Assembly: GCA_016791085.1 (NCBI GenBank)
Contig: JAEUNN010000292.1
Coordinates: 1-9,123 of the forward strand
DNA length: 9,123 bases
Direction: 5' to 3'
DNA from: Rhodocyclaceae bacterium
GTDB lineage: Bacteria > Pseudomonadota > Gammaproteobacteria > Burkholderiales > Rhodocyclaceae
This document shows positions 8,425 to 9,123 of this stretch, one piece after another. The notes under the pieces were generated by a model. That model worked only from the letters and a program-made list of their open reading frames with translations. It did no database searches and was not told the origin of the DNA. Each line of letters starts with the position of its first letter. Within the stretch, counting starts at the first letter, position 1. The position numbers and the translations under genes are program-made.

Positions 8425-8472
8425 AAACGCGCGACACCCCTGCATGCGCGCGGCAGCGCGGACCGGTGTGCC

Positions 8473-9123
8473 CTATGGCTGGGCGAAAGGCTTGCGCGCG
8501 GCCACATTGACCAGGGTTTCTTCGCGCTTTGCCGGCACCCCGAAGCCGAAAAATTCGACCGCCCCGAGGTCCGGACGGCTCCACCACAAATAGGGCAAGG
8601 AAACGTTGTGCGCCTCGAAGCGGAAGCCCTGCCGGCGCAGCATGTCCAGATATTCGTCCGCGCTGCGCTGCACGTCCATGGGATGCCGGAACAGCAGGCG
8701 GATCATCCACGAGTGGATATAGGCGCGCGTCGATTCCGCAAACAGCAACAGGCCGCCCGGCTTGAGCACGCGGTGAAATTCGGCCAGCGCCGCATGCTGA
8801 TCGACCAGGTGGTGGAAAGTCTGATGGCAGAACACGATATCGACGCTGGCATCGTCAAGTTCCAGCGCGGCGCAGGAATTTTTGCGCAGTTCCACCGGCA
8901 GATTGCCGGCCGCGACCACGCGCCCGGAAAATTCGAGATTGCGCGGATCGACATCCACGCCGATGATGAGGCGCGGATCGAAAGCCTGCTGCAGCAATGC
9001 AAACGACTTGCCCTGCCCGCAACCCGCGTCCAGCAACAGCGGGCGCTGCGGCAACCCGTCCGGCCCGACCAGGCGCAACAAATCCTGGATGGCGATTTTG
9101 AGCACATGCTGCGCCCAGGTTTC
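8473..9123 (-). CDS. Class I SAM-dependent methyltransferase, 5' end outside window
   Basis: This is the C-terminal 216 residues of a soluble Rossmann-fold methyltransferase of the Methyltransf_11 type. Seen in order are motif I (LLLDAGCGQGKSF), the acidic end of strand 2 (IIGVDVD), the motif IV region (VDIVFCHQTFHHL) and the post-IV segment (FHRVLKPGGLLLFAE). The C-terminal part is rich in aromatic residues (YLWWSRPD, EFFGFGVP). The frame is open to the window edge; the internal GTG at 9105 or other in-frame starts are possible, but the codons upstream of it (reading ETWAQH) continue without a stop, so the true start is probably beyond 9123. The substrate is not recognisable: small molecule, lipid or quinone-type acceptors all fit. 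It runs in the same direction as the monooxygenase genes but is separated by 218 bases, so cotranscription is uncertain. Confidence 0.85.
   Translation of the reverse strand, partial: ETWAQHVLKIAIQDLLRLVGPDGLPQRPLLLDAGCGQGKSFALLQQAFDPRLIIGVDVDPRNLEFSGRVVAAGNLPVELRKNSCAALELDDASVDIVFCHQTFHHLVDQHAALAEFHRVLKPGGLLLFAESTRAYIHSWMIRLLFRHPMDVQRSADEYLDMLRRQGFRFEAHNVSLPYLWWSRPDLGAVEFFGFGVPAKREETLVNVAARKPFAQP

Larger units (their letters stand above)
8255..8472. other. Intergenic control region upstream of the monooxygenase operon
   Basis: These 218 bases lie between the methyltransferase stop and tmoA, both on the minus strand. No gene is seen. The region holds a candidate sigma-70 promoter beside tmoA, two 27-base inverted repeats, a short palindrome over the -10, and a GC hairpin after the methyltransferase. 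The gap is large compared with the 1-4 base gaps inside the operon, which supports an independent promoter for tmoA. A second weak promoter-like pair on the minus strand is TTGTCG (8389-8384), 18 bases, TATCCT (8365-8360). Confidence 0.6.

Noticed and set aside
8255..8710. N-terminal extension of tmoA up to 8710
   Set aside because: The extra residues overlap the methyltransferase gene, are Arg-rich, and have no counterpart in TmoA, whose conserved part begins near residue 18 of the chosen start.

Overview
The window is compact, GC-rich bacterial DNA with seven tightly packed genes on the minus strand, one gene at each end, and no sign of mobile elements, tRNAs, rRNAs or CRISPR. The gene families (type I dehydroquinase, a toluene/alkene-type diiron monooxygenase, PAS histidine kinases) and the base composition fit a Proteobacterium, perhaps a Burkholderiales-type betaproteobacterium. 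That taxonomic guess is inference only. An odd trait runs through all the genes sampled: the isoleucine codon ATA is used often (6 of 16 Ile codons in aroD) despite the high GC, so the monooxygenase genes look native rather than recently acquired.

Layout, left to right. At 38-820 (+) is aroD, a complete type I 3-dehydroquinate dehydratase with its own Shine-Dalgarno and an extended -10-like element. Positions 821-1056 are a non-coding convergent gap with GC-rich hairpins. From 8254 down to 1057 the minus strand carries one apparent operon, read in this order: tmoA (hydroxylase alpha, diiron), tmoB (gamma), tmoC (Rieske ferredoxin), tmoD (effector), tmoE (hydroxylase beta), a PAS-PAS-HisKA_2 sensor kinase, and a REC-PAS-PAS-HisKA-HATPase-REC hybrid kinase. 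Every junction is a gap of 1-4 nt or an overlap of 8-17 nt, so translational coupling is likely throughout. Positions 8255-8472 hold the probable promoter/operator region, with three inverted repeats and a possible leaderless promoter. At 8473-9123 (-) is the C-terminal part of a class I SAM methyltransferase whose start lies outside the window.

How the genes work together. TmoA, B and E should form the (alpha-beta-gamma)2 hydroxylase, TmoC should feed it electrons and TmoD should gate catalysis. The reductase that normally ends this operon (tmoF) is absent. In its place, with the kinase start inside the end of tmoE, come two soluble sensor kinases. None of the genes in the window encodes a DNA-binding response regulator, so the output of the signalling pair is not visible here.

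Most notable points: the missing reductase and its replacement by a kinase pair; a Cys4 YHS-type metal site in TmoA of the kind found in phenol hydroxylases but lost in toluene 4-monooxygenase; altered active-site gate residues; and the structured promoter region.
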